From Mesorhizobium hawassense (GTDB taxonomy: Bacteria; Pseudomonadota; Alphaproteobacteria; Rhizobiales; Rhizobiaceae): a DNA stretch of 64,000 nucleotides. This document shows positions 41,256 to 48,861 of this stretch, piece after piece; within the stretch, counting starts at the first letter, position 1, and each line of letters begins with the position of its first letter. Location of the stretch: positions 62,001 to 126,000 of the forward strand of contig NZ_QMBP01000003.1 of assembly GCF_003289945.1 (NCBI RefSeq), in the 5' to 3' direction. A program made the position numbers and the translations under genes. Below the pieces are notes generated by a model, which saw nothing but the letters and a program-made list of their open reading frames with translations, had not been told where the DNA came from and did no database searches.

Positions 41256-41298
41256 GCATGATTGGCTCCAAAAAGTCTGCAACTTTTTGGAATCATGC
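41256..41298. repeat. REP-like palindrome upstream of trpS
   Basis: Outer arms GCATGATT (41256-41263) and AATCATGC (41291-41298) are perfect complements; the inner CCAAAAAGT-N5-ACTTTTTGG is a second perfect hairpin. Same architecture as the repeats at 19761 and 31135 but a different inner sequence, so a second subfamily. It ends 32 bases before the trpS start. Confidence 0.75.
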
Positions 41299-41330
41299 TT
41301 ATACGGCCCTCCACAAGCCATGAGGAACTC

Positions 41331-42398
41331 ATGTCCGCCTTCAAGCCACTCGTCTTTTCGGGCGTCCAGCCGACCGGCAATCTGCATCTCGGCAACTATC
41401 TCGGCGCCATCAAGAAATTCGTCGCCCTCCAGGAACAGTCCGACTGCATCTATTGCGTCGTCGACCTGCACTCGCTGACGGCGCAACTCGTCCATCAGGA
41501 TCTCGGCGACCAGACGCGCTCGATAACCGCTGCGTTCCTCGCCTCCGGCATCGATCCGAAGAAGCACATCGTCTTCAACCAGTCGCGGGTCATGCAGCAT
41601 GCCGAGCTCGCCTGGATCTTCAATTGCGTGGCGCGCATCGGCTGGATGAACAAGATGACGCAGTTCAAGGACAAGGCCGGCAAGGATCGCGAGAACGCCT
41701 CGCTCGGCCTGCTCGCTTATCCGAGCCTGATGGCGGCCGACATCCTGCTCTACCGCGCCACCCACGTGCCGGTGGGCGAGGACCAGAAGCAGCATCTGGA
41801 ACTCACCCGCGACATCGCCCAGAAATTCAACAACGACTTCTCCGAGAAGATCGCAGCACTCGGCGTCGGCACCGAGATGCAGGTCGGCGAGGAGACGGTG
41901 AACGGCTATTTCCCGATCACCGAACCGGTGATCGGCGGCCCGGCGGCGCGCATCATGAGCCTGCGCGACGGTTCGAAGAAGATGTCGAAGTCGGACCCGT
42001 CCGATCTGTCGCGCATCAACCTGACCGACGATGCCGACACCATCTCGAAGAAGATCCGCAAGGCCAAGACCGATCCGGAAGCCTTGCCGAGCGAAGTCGA
42101 CGGACTGGAGAGCCGACCCGAAGCGGAAAACCTGGTCGGCATCTATGCCGGCCTGGCCGAGATCTCGAAGCAAGACGTGCTGAGAGAATATGGCGGGCAG
42201 CAGTTTTCGGTGTTCAAGCCGGCGCTGGCCGATCTTGCGGTCGAGAAGCTGGCGCCGATCGCCGCCGAGATGCGCCGTATCGAGGGCGACCGCGCCTATG
42301 TCGACGCCGTGCTCGAGGAGGGCGGCGACCGGGCACGCGCGATCGCCGAGGGCACGATGAAGACGGTGCGCGACATCATCGGCCTGCTGCAGGACTGA
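41331..42398 (+). CDS. trpS: Tryptophanyl-tRNA synthetase
   Basis: Class I synthetase of 355 aa. HIGH-type motif in [18 protein letters not shown] (~res 9-26), KMSKS in [12 protein letters not shown] (~res 218-229), and the Trp-pocket segment [12 protein letters not shown] with [18 protein letters not shown] 41331 has TGAGGA upstream. In the conserved murJ-trpS-usp-nfuA order. Confidence 0.97.
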   Translation: MSAFKPLVFSGVQPTGNLHLGNYLGAIKKFVALQEQSDCIYCVVDLHSLTAQLVHQDLGDQTRSITAAFLASGIDPKKHIVFNQSRVMQHAELAWIFNCVARIGWMNKMTQFKDKAGKDRENASLGLLAYPSLMAADILLYRATHVPVGEDQKQHLELTRDIAQKFNNDFSEKIAALGVGTEMQVGEETVNGYFPITEPVIGGPAARIMSLRDGSKKMSKSDPSDLSRINLTDDADTISKKIRKAKTDPEALPSEVDGLESRPEAENLVGIYAGLAEISKQDVLREYGGQQFSVFKPALADLAVEKLAPIAAEMRRIEGDRAYVDAVLEEGGDRARAIAEGTMKTVRDIIGLLQD

Positions 42399-42420
42399 TC
42401 GACGGGTTCCATAGGACCAT

Positions 42421-42464
42421 TGCCACCCCGGCCGGCGGCTTGCCGCCGGTTCGCGGCGGTGGCA
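42421..42464 (+). terminator. Two-part GC-rich hairpin between trpS and usp
   Basis: CCGGCGGC-TT-GCCGCCGG (42432-42449) is a perfect inner hairpin, closed by outer arms TGCCACC (42421-42427) and GGTGGCA (42458-42464). No T-run follows, so it may pause or stabilise the message rather than end it. Confidence 0.45.
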
Positions 42465-42496
42465 GATTGCGGCCGAACCATACCGAGCAGATAGAC

Positions 42497-42988
42497 ATGG
42501 TCTCCAAACGCCTGAGCCGCGAAGCCGGCCATCGCCGCAAATTCCTGGCGATCATCGACGACACGCCCGAATGCGAGCGCGCCGTCGCCTACGCCTCGAA
42601 GCGGGCACAGCACACAAGCGGCGTGCTGGTGCTGCTCTATGTCATCGAGCCCGACGACTTCCAGCACTGGCTGGGCGTGGAAAAGATCATGCGCGAGGAG
42701 GCGGCGGCGACGGCGCGCGCGGCGCTCGACACCTACGCCAGCAAGGTGCGCCAGGATGTCGGCATCGAGCCGGAATTGGTGGTGCGCGAGGGCAAGCCGA
42801 CCGAAGAGATCCACAAGCTGATCGAGGACGACCAGGACATCGCCATCCTGGTGCTGGCGGCCGGCGCCGGCAAGGAAGGGCCAGGGCCGCTGGTCGGCGC
42901 GGTGGCCGGCAAGGGCGCCGCTTTTCCGATCCCGGTCACGGTGGTGCCGCAGAATCTGTCGGACGAGGAGATCGACAGCCTCGCCTGA
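42497..42988 (+). CDS. Universal stress protein
   Basis: Single UspA domain, 163 aa: begins RKFLAIIDDTPECERAVAYASKRAQHTSGVLVLLYVIEP and has the PELVVREGKPTEEIHKLI middle. The nucleotide loop G-x2-G-x9-G-S is altered (GAGKEGPGPLVGAVAGKGAAFPIPV), so ATP binding is uncertain. It lies in the trpS-usp-nfuA run. Its stop codon overlaps the first base pairs of a large palindromic element. Confidence 0.85.
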   Translation: MVSKRLSREAGHRRKFLAIIDDTPECERAVAYASKRAQHTSGVLVLLYVIEPDDFQHWLGVEKIMREEAAATARAALDTYASKVRQDVGIEPELVVREGKPTEEIHKLIEDDQDIAILVLAAGAGKEGPGPLVGAVAGKGAAFPIPVTVVPQNLSDEEIDSLA

Positions 42989-43194
42989 GATGTGCTGATA
43001 TTCAGGTGAGGCCGGCCTGCGAACGGCGGTTTCCCGCGCTTCCGGTGCTCGCGTACTTCAAGTAGGCTCCGCTCCGGCCTTTGCCGGCCGAAGCCCTCAT
43101 AAATGCCTCCGCTCCATGAAGGCTACGGCCGGCGTAGGCCGGTTCTCGAAACCACCGTTCTCGACTCGGCCTGACCTGAATCTCAACACATCTC
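42987..43194. repeat. Large palindromic element, copy 1 (114-bp core, gene-specific arms)
   Basis: The left arm 42987-43033 starts inside the usp stop codon; the right arm 43148-43194 is its inverted partner, 38 of 47 bases complementary by my count. Between them is a 114-bp core (43034-43147) with its own hairpins (for example CCGGCC...GGCCGG). The same core recurs after nfuA, but the arms there are unrelated in sequence. The RNA could fold into one long stem with a branched top. Not a known family to me. Confidence 0.8.
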
Positions 43195-43328
43195 GAGTGG
43201 ATGAGGGGGTCGAAAAAACATTCCGCCAACCAGCCGTTCGGGCGACGCGTTTCGCTTGAATGTCCAGCCGATAGAGCCTATTTAGAACCATTCCAAACTA
43301 TCGGCCCGCGAAGGGCCTGGAGATACCC

Positions 43329-43898
43329 ATGTTCATCCAGACCGAATCGACGCCGAACCCGGCGACGCTGAAGTTTCTTCCCGGCAAGGAAGTGCTGCGC
43401 GAAGGCACCGCCGATTTCCGCAACGCCGACGCCGCGGCGGAGGCCTCGCCACTGGCCGGCCGGCTGTTCGAAATCCCGGGCGTCACCGGCGTCTTCTTCG
43501 GCTATGATTTCATCACCGTGACCAAGGACGGCCCGGACTGGCAGCACCTGAAGCCCGCCATCCTCGGCGCCATCATGGAACACTTCATGTCCGGCGCGCC
43601 GGTCATGGCCTCGACCGCCCCGGCGAGCGATGCCGGCGAGAGCGGCGAGTTCTACGACAAGGCCGATGAGGAGCTGGTGCTGACCATCAAGGAGCTGCTC
43701 GACACGCGCGTGCGCCCGGCGGTTGCCCAGGACGGCGGCGACATCACCTTCCGCGGCTTCGAGAACGGCACCGTGTTCCTGCACATGAAGGGCGCCTGCG
43801 CCGGCTGTCCGTCGTCGACGGCGACGCTGAAGCACGGCATCCAGAACCTGCTTCGTCACTTCGTTCCGGAAGTCCAGCAGGTCGAGCAGGTCGCCTGA
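43329..43898 (+). CDS. nfuA: NifU-like Fe-S scaffold/carrier protein
   Basis: Protein of 189 aa. The N-terminal Nfu_N domain (MFIQTESTPNPATLKFLPGKEV ... LFEIPGVTGVFFGYDFITVTK) and the C-terminal NifU-like domain with the cluster-binding CxxC in HMKGACAGCPSSTATLKHGI. It carries [4Fe-4S] clusters to target enzymes. It is flanked on both sides by copies of the 114-bp core element. Confidence 0.93.
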   Translation: MFIQTESTPNPATLKFLPGKEVLREGTADFRNADAAAEASPLAGRLFEIPGVTGVFFGYDFITVTKDGPDWQHLKPAILGAIMEHFMSGAPVMASTAPASDAGESGEFYDKADEELVLTIKELLDTRVRPAVAQDGGDITFRGFENGTVFLHMKGACAGCPSSTATLKHGIQNLLRHFVPEVQQVEQVA

Positions 43899-44103
43899 CG
43901 CCCATTGATAGTTCTACCCTGCTGACCATCTGGCTCGGTTTTCTGCGCTTCCGGTGCTCACGTACTTCAATGTACGCTCCGCTCCGGCCTTCGCCGGCCG
44001 AAGCCCTCATAAGCGTCTCCGCCCGATGAAGGCTACGGCCGGCGTAGGCCGGTTCTCGAAAACCAAGCCAATGGATTCAGCAGGGCGAACTCTCAAAAGG
44101 GCG
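43899..44103. repeat. Large palindromic element, copy 2 (114-bp core, gene-specific arms)
   Basis: The left arm 43899-43943 begins at the base after the nfuA stop; the right arm 44058-44103 pairs with it over most of its length (for example GGCTCGGTTTTC against GAAAACCAAGCC, and CCCTGCTGA against TCAGCAGGG). The core 43944-44057 is again 114 bp and nearly the same as copy 1. The arms share no sequence with copy 1's arms beyond the innermost bases. Confidence 0.8.
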
Positions 44104-44137
44104 TCGCGCCGCGATATTCAAGCAAACCACAAAACAA

Positions 44138-44172
44138 AAAACCGGGCCCCAACAGCCCGGTTTTCTGTTTTT
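44138..44172. terminator. Bidirectional Rho-independent terminator
   Basis: AAAACCGGGC and GCCCGGTTTT form a 10-bp stem with a seven-base loop, with an A-run before and a T-run (CTGTTTTT) after. It serves nfuA from the left and the L,D-transpeptidase gene from the right. Confidence 0.9.
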
Positions 44173-44233
44173 GGACGTCTTGTTGTTGCCTAGACGGTCC
44201 GCTTGCAAAAGCTTTTCGCCGTGGCCTTCGTGA

Positions 44234-44851
44234 TCACATCACGATGACCTTGGCGCCGACCGACGTGCGGTCGTAGAGATCGATAATGTCCTGGTTCATC
44301 AGCCGGATGCAGCCCGACGACATCGCCTTGCCGATCGAGAACCATTCCGGGCTGCCATGCAGGCGGTAGCCCATGTCGCCGCCCTTGTTGAAGAGATACA
44401 TGGCGCGCGCGCCGAGCGGGTTCTTCAGGCCCGGCTCCATGCCGCCGGCGAATTTGGCAAGCTCGGGCTGACGCTTGATCATCTGCGAGGGCGGCGTCCA
44501 CGTCGGCCATTCGCGCTTCAGCGCGATATGGGCCGTGCCGTGCCACTCGAAACCCTCGCGGCCGACGCCGATGCCGTAGCGCATCGCCAAGCCGTCGCCC
44601 TCGATGAAGTAGAGGAACTTGTTCTGGGTATCGACGATGATGGTGCCGGGCTTCTCCGGAGAATCATACCGCACTTCCTGGCGGTGGAACCTGGCGGGAA
44701 CCTTCTCGATCGGGATGCGCGGCAGCTGATAGCCGGCATCGGTCATCGCGCCATAGTTGTTGGTGAAGAACTGCCCGCCGATGGTGCTGCAGCCGCTGAC
44801 CGCGGTCGACAGCGCAAGAGCGGCGAGGATTGCAAGTGACTTCAAGCGCAT
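44234..44851 (-). CDS. L,D-transpeptidase lipoprotein (ErfK/YkuD family)
   Basis: Protein of 205 aa. Lipobox STAVSGCS at residues ~14-21 marks an exported lipoprotein. The YkuD domain runs from GTIIVDTQNKFLYFIEGDGLAMRYGIGVGREGFEW to the catalytic HGSPEWFSIGKAMSSGCIRLMNQDIIDLY with the His and Cys nucleophile. It makes 3-3 peptidoglycan cross-links or anchors proteins to the cell wall in the periplasm. It has its own terminator in common with nfuA. Confidence 0.93.
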   Translation of the reverse strand: MRLKSLAILAALALSTAVSGCSTIGGQFFTNNYGAMTDAGYQLPRIPIEKVPARFHRQEVRYDSPEKPGTIIVDTQNKFLYFIEGDGLAMRYGIGVGREGFEWHGTAHIALKREWPTWTPPSQMIKRQPELAKFAGGMEPGLKNPLGARAMYLFNKGGDMGYRLHGSPEWFSIGKAMSSGCIRLMNQDIIDLYDRTSVGAKVIVM

Positions 44852-45077
44852 GAATAGGTCCGACGCCCTGTCTCTAAATCAGCGGCACGAGTCGGCCGCC
44901 TTGTTGCCATCATTCATGCTGGCATTTCTTTTGCTTGCCAAGCGCGCACTGCCTATATGCAAGGCCTTACATGCCGGTAGATGCCGAACTGCGGCATTTC
45001 CGCAACAGGCCTCACAGGATTGTGAAGCAAAATCAATGGGGCGACTTGAGAGCCGCCTGAGACCCGAGGAGAGCGCC

Positions 45078-45467
45078 ATGAATGTCGGTGATGCCGCCGA
45101 GCGTTCCGGCCTGCCGGCCAAGACCATTCGCTATTACGAGGAGATCGGGCTGATCCGTCCGGCACGGGCCGATAACGGCTATCGCGACTACTCCGGCGAC
45201 GACATCCACCGGCTCGCCTTCCTGCGCCGCGCGCGCAATCTGGGTTTCTCAATCGACGATTGCAGGCAGCTGATGGCGCTCTATCAGGATCGCGAGCGCG
45301 CCAGCCACGACGTGCGCGAGATCGCCGCCGCCCATGTCAGGGCGATCGAGGAGAAGGTGCGCGAATTGCAGTCGATGCGCTCGACGCTGCAGAAGCTGAT
45401 CCATGCCTGCCACGGTGACGACCGGCCGGACTGCCCGATCCTGGACGATATGGCGGGAGCGGCCTGA
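45078..45467 (+). CDS. cueR: Cu(I)-responsive MerR-family regulator CueR/HmrR
   Basis: Protein of 129 aa: MerR helix-turn-helix (NVGDAAERSGLPAKTIRYYEEIGLIRPARADNGYRDYSGDDIHRL), a dimer coiled coil, and a C-terminal metal loop ACHGDDRPDCPIL whose two Cys spaced by seven residues are the CueR copper site. It activates a 19-bp-spacer promoter; the matching promoter in this window is that of copA at 36555-36585. ATG 45078 has GAGGAGAG upstream; a longer open frame is rejected. No CueR operator was seen before cueR itself. Confidence 0.92.
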   Translation: MNVGDAAERSGLPAKTIRYYEEIGLIRPARADNGYRDYSGDDIHRLAFLRRARNLGFSIDDCRQLMALYQDRERASHDVREIAAAHVRAIEEKVRELQSMRSTLQKLIHACHGDDRPDCPILDDMAGAA

Positions 45468-45480
45468 GGCCGGACGGCGT

Positions 45481-45951
45481 TCAGCGCTTCCAGAAATCGC
45501 GGTGCGGGGCGAGCATCTCGTCGGCGATTTCGGGGAGCGGACCAAAGACCTCGATCTTTTTCTGGCCTGAGGCGAAGACGGTGCGCGAGGGCAGGCTCAT
45601 CGTCGGATTCTCCGCGTGACCCCCGGTGAGCGCCAGGAGATCGGTTTCCTCGAAGCCGTAGACCAGCCGCCCGATATTGGCCCAATACATGGTGCCGGCG
45701 CACATCGCGCAGGGCTCGCCGGTCGAGACCAGCGTGCATTGCCACAGGAACTCCGGCTCGTAGGCCGCCGCGGCGCGGCGGGCGAGCTCGGTCTCGGCAT
45801 GGCGCACCGTGTCGAGGTTGCCCTGCCGCATCAGCACCTGATCGTCCGGCCCGACAAGCACGCAGCCGAACGGATGATGCCCATGCGCCGCCGCTTCCCG
45901 CGCTACGGCGTCGGCGGACCGGAGGTGAGCGAGCATCTGATCACGGGTCAT
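45481..45951 (-). CDS. CMP/dCMP-type nucleoside (guanine/tRNA-like) deaminase
   Basis: Zinc deaminase of 156 aa of the cytidine-deaminase fold: zinc ligands and catalytic Glu in RHAETELARRA and GEPCAMCAGTMYWANIGRLVYG. HPFGCVLV and the ending DEMLAPHRDFWKR resemble guanine deaminases and small-molecule nucleoside deaminases more than TadA. ATG 45951 is preceded by AGGGA. It converges on cueR. Confidence 0.85.
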   Translation of the reverse strand: MTRDQMLAHLRSADAVAREAAAHGHHPFGCVLVGPDDQVLMRQGNLDTVRHAETELARRAAAAYEPEFLWQCTLVSTGEPCAMCAGTMYWANIGRLVYGFEETDLLALTGGHAENPTMSLPSRTVFASGQKKIEVFGPLPEIADEMLAPHRDFWKR

Positions 45952-46120
45952 GGCAAGATCCCTTTCACGGCGAGATTGCCGCCAAGCGGACATGATTAGC
46001 AAGAGCTAATCTTCTCTTGCGCCACCGTTTCAAGTGTACCGCTTGCGAGGATCCCGATCTATACTCTGGTCGGAGCTGGATCGCTCTGGATTTTGCGTGT
46101 CTTCGTCGCCATCATGGGCC

Positions 46121-46342
46121 ATGGGCATCCAGGAAGACATCGAACGTGTCGAACAGCACATCCGCGAGATCGAACAGCGGATCGAGCGCCAGCGCGCGGT
46201 GATCACCCAGGCAGAGGAAAGCGGCCTGCCGACGGAAGGCCCGCGCAACTTCCTGTGGTTCCTGAAAGAGACGCTGAGCCTGAGCCGCGACCACCTGGCC
46301 CGGCTTCTGGCGGATGAATTTCGAGCGAAGGGCCCGCAGTAA
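46121..46342 (+). CDS. Small coiled-coil protein
   Basis: Protein of 73 aa from ATG 46121: MGIQEDIERVEQHIREIEQRIERQRAVITQAEESGLPTEG is a heptad-rich helix, then LWFLKETLSLSRDHLARLL. Similar short coiled-coil proteins are common in rhizobia; no function known. The frame is open upstream to 46034, but that part lacks helix character. Confidence 0.6.
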   Translation: MGIQEDIERVEQHIREIEQRIERQRAVITQAEESGLPTEGPRNFLWFLKETLSLSRDHLARLLADEFRAKGPQ

Positions 46343-46389
46343 GGGATGCAGCCTTCGTCCGGTGGTTTGGGGGCGCGCCGAAATGATTT

Positions 46390-46791
46390 CTAATCTGGCG
46401 TGATTGAACCGGTGCCCATCGGCACGAAGAAGCACGTCCACCTGAACCGTTGATAAGCCTCGAACTTCAAGTGTGGGGTGACCGTCCGGTAAAACGTCAT
46501 CAAACGTTCGCAGATATGGTATCGATCATCCGGCGCGGCTTGGACCCGTGCTCTTGGAATGAACCATTCCGCTTCCTGCGGTTCATTCATATAACTCGGG
46601 CGCGGCACCCTGACGTAATAGCCATCCTTTGTCGCCCTGACATCGCGTGGCTCTATCGGGTGGCAATCCTTATCTCCACAACATTTGTAGAGCAAAACGG
46701 GGTCGGTCTTGCCTGTATACCAGTCGTGGGCGTCAGCATCGCCAGCGAAAGCAAGCCAAACCCATGTAATATGTCTGCCCAGCCGATACAT
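46390..46791 (-). CDS. Hypothetical exported protein with paired Cys
   Basis: Protein of 133 aa: a short N-terminal hydrophobic stretch ending DADAHDWY suggests export, then LYKCCGDKDCHPIEPRDV with three Cys, and a central RPSYMNEPQEAEWFIPR. Rhizobial genomes hold several such DAHDWYTGKT-type proteins with no known role. AGGGGA precedes the ATG. A small palindrome TTAGA-TATG-TCTAA (46821-46834) lies 30 bases upstream and may be its operator. Confidence 0.65.
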   Translation of the reverse strand: MYRLGRHITWVWLAFAGDADAHDWYTGKTDPVLLYKCCGDKDCHPIEPRDVRATKDGYYVRVPRPSYMNEPQEAEWFIPRARVQAAPDDRYHICERLMTFYRTVTPHLKFEAYQRFRWTCFFVPMGTGSITPD

Positions 46792-46929
46792 GAAAATCCC
46801 CTCGTGCCAGCCGTAGCATATTAGATATGTCTAATCTATTGGCCTGAGGTCGCAAGCCCTGAGCGCCACGAGTCCAGGTGCACCGGCCCGCGAACCTGGG
46901 ACCCGCGCCAGGCAAAGGTTGGTCGGTCT

Positions 46930-47154
46930 TCACCAACGCTCTTCAAAAAGGCATTTGGCTGGCTCGGACCATTCAGCGGCTTCCGCGCCATTGTCGCGGA
47001 GTGTCTGGCGGAGCGCCTCTCGCAGAGCCTCGAGGTCGAAGACCGATATCGGGTCGTGTCTGTCGTCTTCGTGGCGATGGTCCATCGCGCCGTACCGGTA
47101 ACAGTCGTCATATGTTGCGGGCCAGTTGCTCACAAAGACGTCACAGATGATCAT
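46930..47154 (-). CDS. Possible small acidic protein
   Basis: Frame of 74 aa with believable composition (FDLEALREALRQTLRDNGAEAAEWSEPAKCLFEE forms an amphipathic helix) but a weak ribosome site. Overlapping frames on both strands look worse. I do not recognise it; could be a remnant. Confidence 0.35.
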   Translation of the reverse strand: MIICDVFVSNWPATYDDCYRYGAMDHRHEDDRHDPISVFDLEALREALRQTLRDNGAEAAEWSEPAKCLFEERW

Positions 47155-47391
47155 TCTGGGGGCATTCAGATATGGTTACGGCCCATGACTGGTCGGGAAG
47201 CCCGCCGCTGGCCATTGAGGGGTGACTAGCGACGGGCCGGCAAATGGTTCCACCCGCTGAGGGACCGACCACCCGCCAAGACCCTCAATTCAGGCGGGCT
47301 TGGTTGGTTCCGTTGGTGGTTGGCCTGTGAAATACATGAACCCTACAATCCAAGGTTCAAACCGTGAACAAAATCTGGCATGGTGCCTGCC
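47155..47391. other. Intergenic spacer upstream of mmcB
   Basis: No gene, tRNA or clear repeat is seen here. It presumably contains the mmcB promoter. Confidence 0.35.
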
Positions 47392-47892
47392 ATGCCCATT
47401 GTTTCCCCGATTCCCCTCAACCCGCTGATCGACGGCCGCCAGTCGGAACGCGCCATGCTGGTTCGGCGCGGCGTGCAGCGGCTGCTGACCGAAATGGGCG
47501 CGCATGTGCTGCCTGAGCTTTCCCTGGCCACCGGGCGGCGCGCCGACCTCGTGGCGCTGACCAGGCAGGGCGACATCTGGATCATCGAGATCAAATCCTC
47601 GATCGAGGATTTCCGGGTCGACCGCAAATGGCCGGACTACCGGCTGCATTCCGACCGCTTCTTCTTCGCCACCCACCCCGGCGTTCCACAAGACATCTTT
47701 CCCGAGGAATGCGGCTTCATCCTCTCCGACGGCTATGGGGCGGAGATCCTGCGCGATGCGCCCGAGCACCGCATGGCGGCGGCGACGCGCAAGGCGCTGA
47801 TGCTGCGGATCGCGCGTGCGGGCGCCGCGCGGCTGCTGGCAGCCGAGCTTGCCGGTGTCGCGGTGCCGGCCCTGGATGGCGAAAGCGAGTAG
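47392..47892 (+). CDS. mmcB: MmcB family DNA repair protein
   Basis: Protein of 166 aa of the MmcB (DUF4451-type) family, PD-(D/E)xK nuclease-like: SERAMLVRRGVQRLLTEMGAHVLPELSLATGRRADLVALTRQGDIWIIEIKSSIEDFRVDRKWPDY with the D...ExK core. In Caulobacter MmcB supports DNA repair with the mutagenesis cassette. ATG 47392 (MPIVSPIP) or ATG 47380 are both possible; neither has a strong ribosome site. Confidence 0.85.
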   Translation: MPIVSPIPLNPLIDGRQSERAMLVRRGVQRLLTEMGAHVLPELSLATGRRADLVALTRQGDIWIIEIKSSIEDFRVDRKWPDYRLHSDRFFFATHPGVPQDIFPEECGFILSDGYGAEILRDAPEHRMAAATRKALMLRIARAGAARLLAAELAGVAVPALDGESE

Positions 47893-48072
47893 ATCTTCGC
47901 AGCGGCGTGCCGGGTCTTGCCGCTGACGTGTAGCGTCAGGCCGGCGTTCAAACCGACCGTTGTCAAAGGCCGGCGAAGAATTTTCATTCCGCAGCGATGA
48001 TTTCGGCTGATCCCGATTGTCTTCACCAACAGGCGCGTCCGGATGGCCGGCGGCCTGGAAAGAGGTGATCAT

Positions 48073-48819
48073 ATGAAATCGTTGCAGAATCAGAATGTCG
48101 TCGTCGTCGGAGGCAGCCGGGGCGTCGGCCGCTCGATCGTGGAAGCTGCGCTTGGCGAGGGAGCGACCGTGCTTGCCGTTGCCCGTGGCGCCGCCGACCT
48201 CAAGCAAGTCGCCTGGGAACGCCCGGGCCTGAAAACCCTTAGCGTGGACGCGACGGCGGAAAGTGCGCCGCAAGCGGTCTTCGATGCGCTGGCGCCCGAC
48301 GTGCTGGTGGTCTGCGCGGGCGCGCTCGCCCCTGCCGCGCCGATACAGGAGCAGAGCTGGGAGGTTTTTTCCGCCAACTGGGAGATGGACGTCAAGGCGT
48401 CGTTCCTGTTCTGCCGGGAAGCCCTCAAGGGTCGGCTCAAAGCAGGCAGCCGGGTGCTGCTGATCGCCAGCGGCGCGGCCATCAGCGGCGGACCGCCGAA
48501 TTCCGGCGGCTATGCCGGCGCCAAGCGCATGCAGATATTTCTGGCTGGCCACTGCCAGAAGGAATCGGACAGGCTCGGCCTCGGCCTGCGCTTCATGGCG
48601 CTTTCGCCAGCCCGCATCATGCCGGGCACAGGGGTCGGCGATCGCGGCATCGAAAGTATTGCGGCCTATATGGGCATCCGCCCGGCCGACTTCCTGGCAA
48701 GCATGAGCGACATGCAGACGCCGGACGATGTCGGACGTGCGGTGGTCGAGCTCGCGACAGGCAAGCCGCAGGGGAGTTCCTTTAGCGTGAGCGGCAGCGG
48801 CCTTGCGGCGGCGGCATGA
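48073..48819 (+). CDS. Short-chain dehydrogenase/reductase
   Basis: Protein of 248 aa, Rossmann fold with VVVVGGSRGVGRSIVEAAL (cofactor), LVVCAGALAP (NNAG equivalent), Ser in LLIASGAAISGG and the YxxxK site in SGGYAGAKRMQIF. In that catalytic pair the Tyr-x-x-x-Lys is kept (YAGAK). AGAGG precedes the ATG. The ECF sigma gene follows 42 bp downstream on the same strand, so they are likely one operon. Confidence 0.85.
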   Translation: MKSLQNQNVVVVGGSRGVGRSIVEAALGEGATVLAVARGAADLKQVAWERPGLKTLSVDATAESAPQAVFDALAPDVLVVCAGALAPAAPIQEQSWEVFSANWEMDVKASFLFCREALKGRLKAGSRVLLIASGAAISGGPPNSGGYAGAKRMQIFLAGHCQKESDRLGLGLRFMALSPARIMPGTGVGDRGIESIAAYMGIRPADFLASMSDMQTPDDVGRAVVELATGKPQGSSFSVSGSGLAAAA

Positions 48820-48861
48820 GGCGCGCAGGATGCCGGCGCAATTCAACTCCCCGGGCTTCCC

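Noticed and set aside
42987..44103. Composite transposon with nfuA as cargo between two repeat copies
   Set aside because: The two elements are in the same orientation and flank a housekeeping gene in its conserved usp-nfuA order; there is no transposase, and each copy is complete by itself after its own gene.
46856..46930. tRNA-like or att-like segment near CCCGCGAACCTGGGACCCG
   Set aside because: It cannot be folded into a cloverleaf with a T-arm and acceptor stem, and no integrase gene or direct repeat is near.
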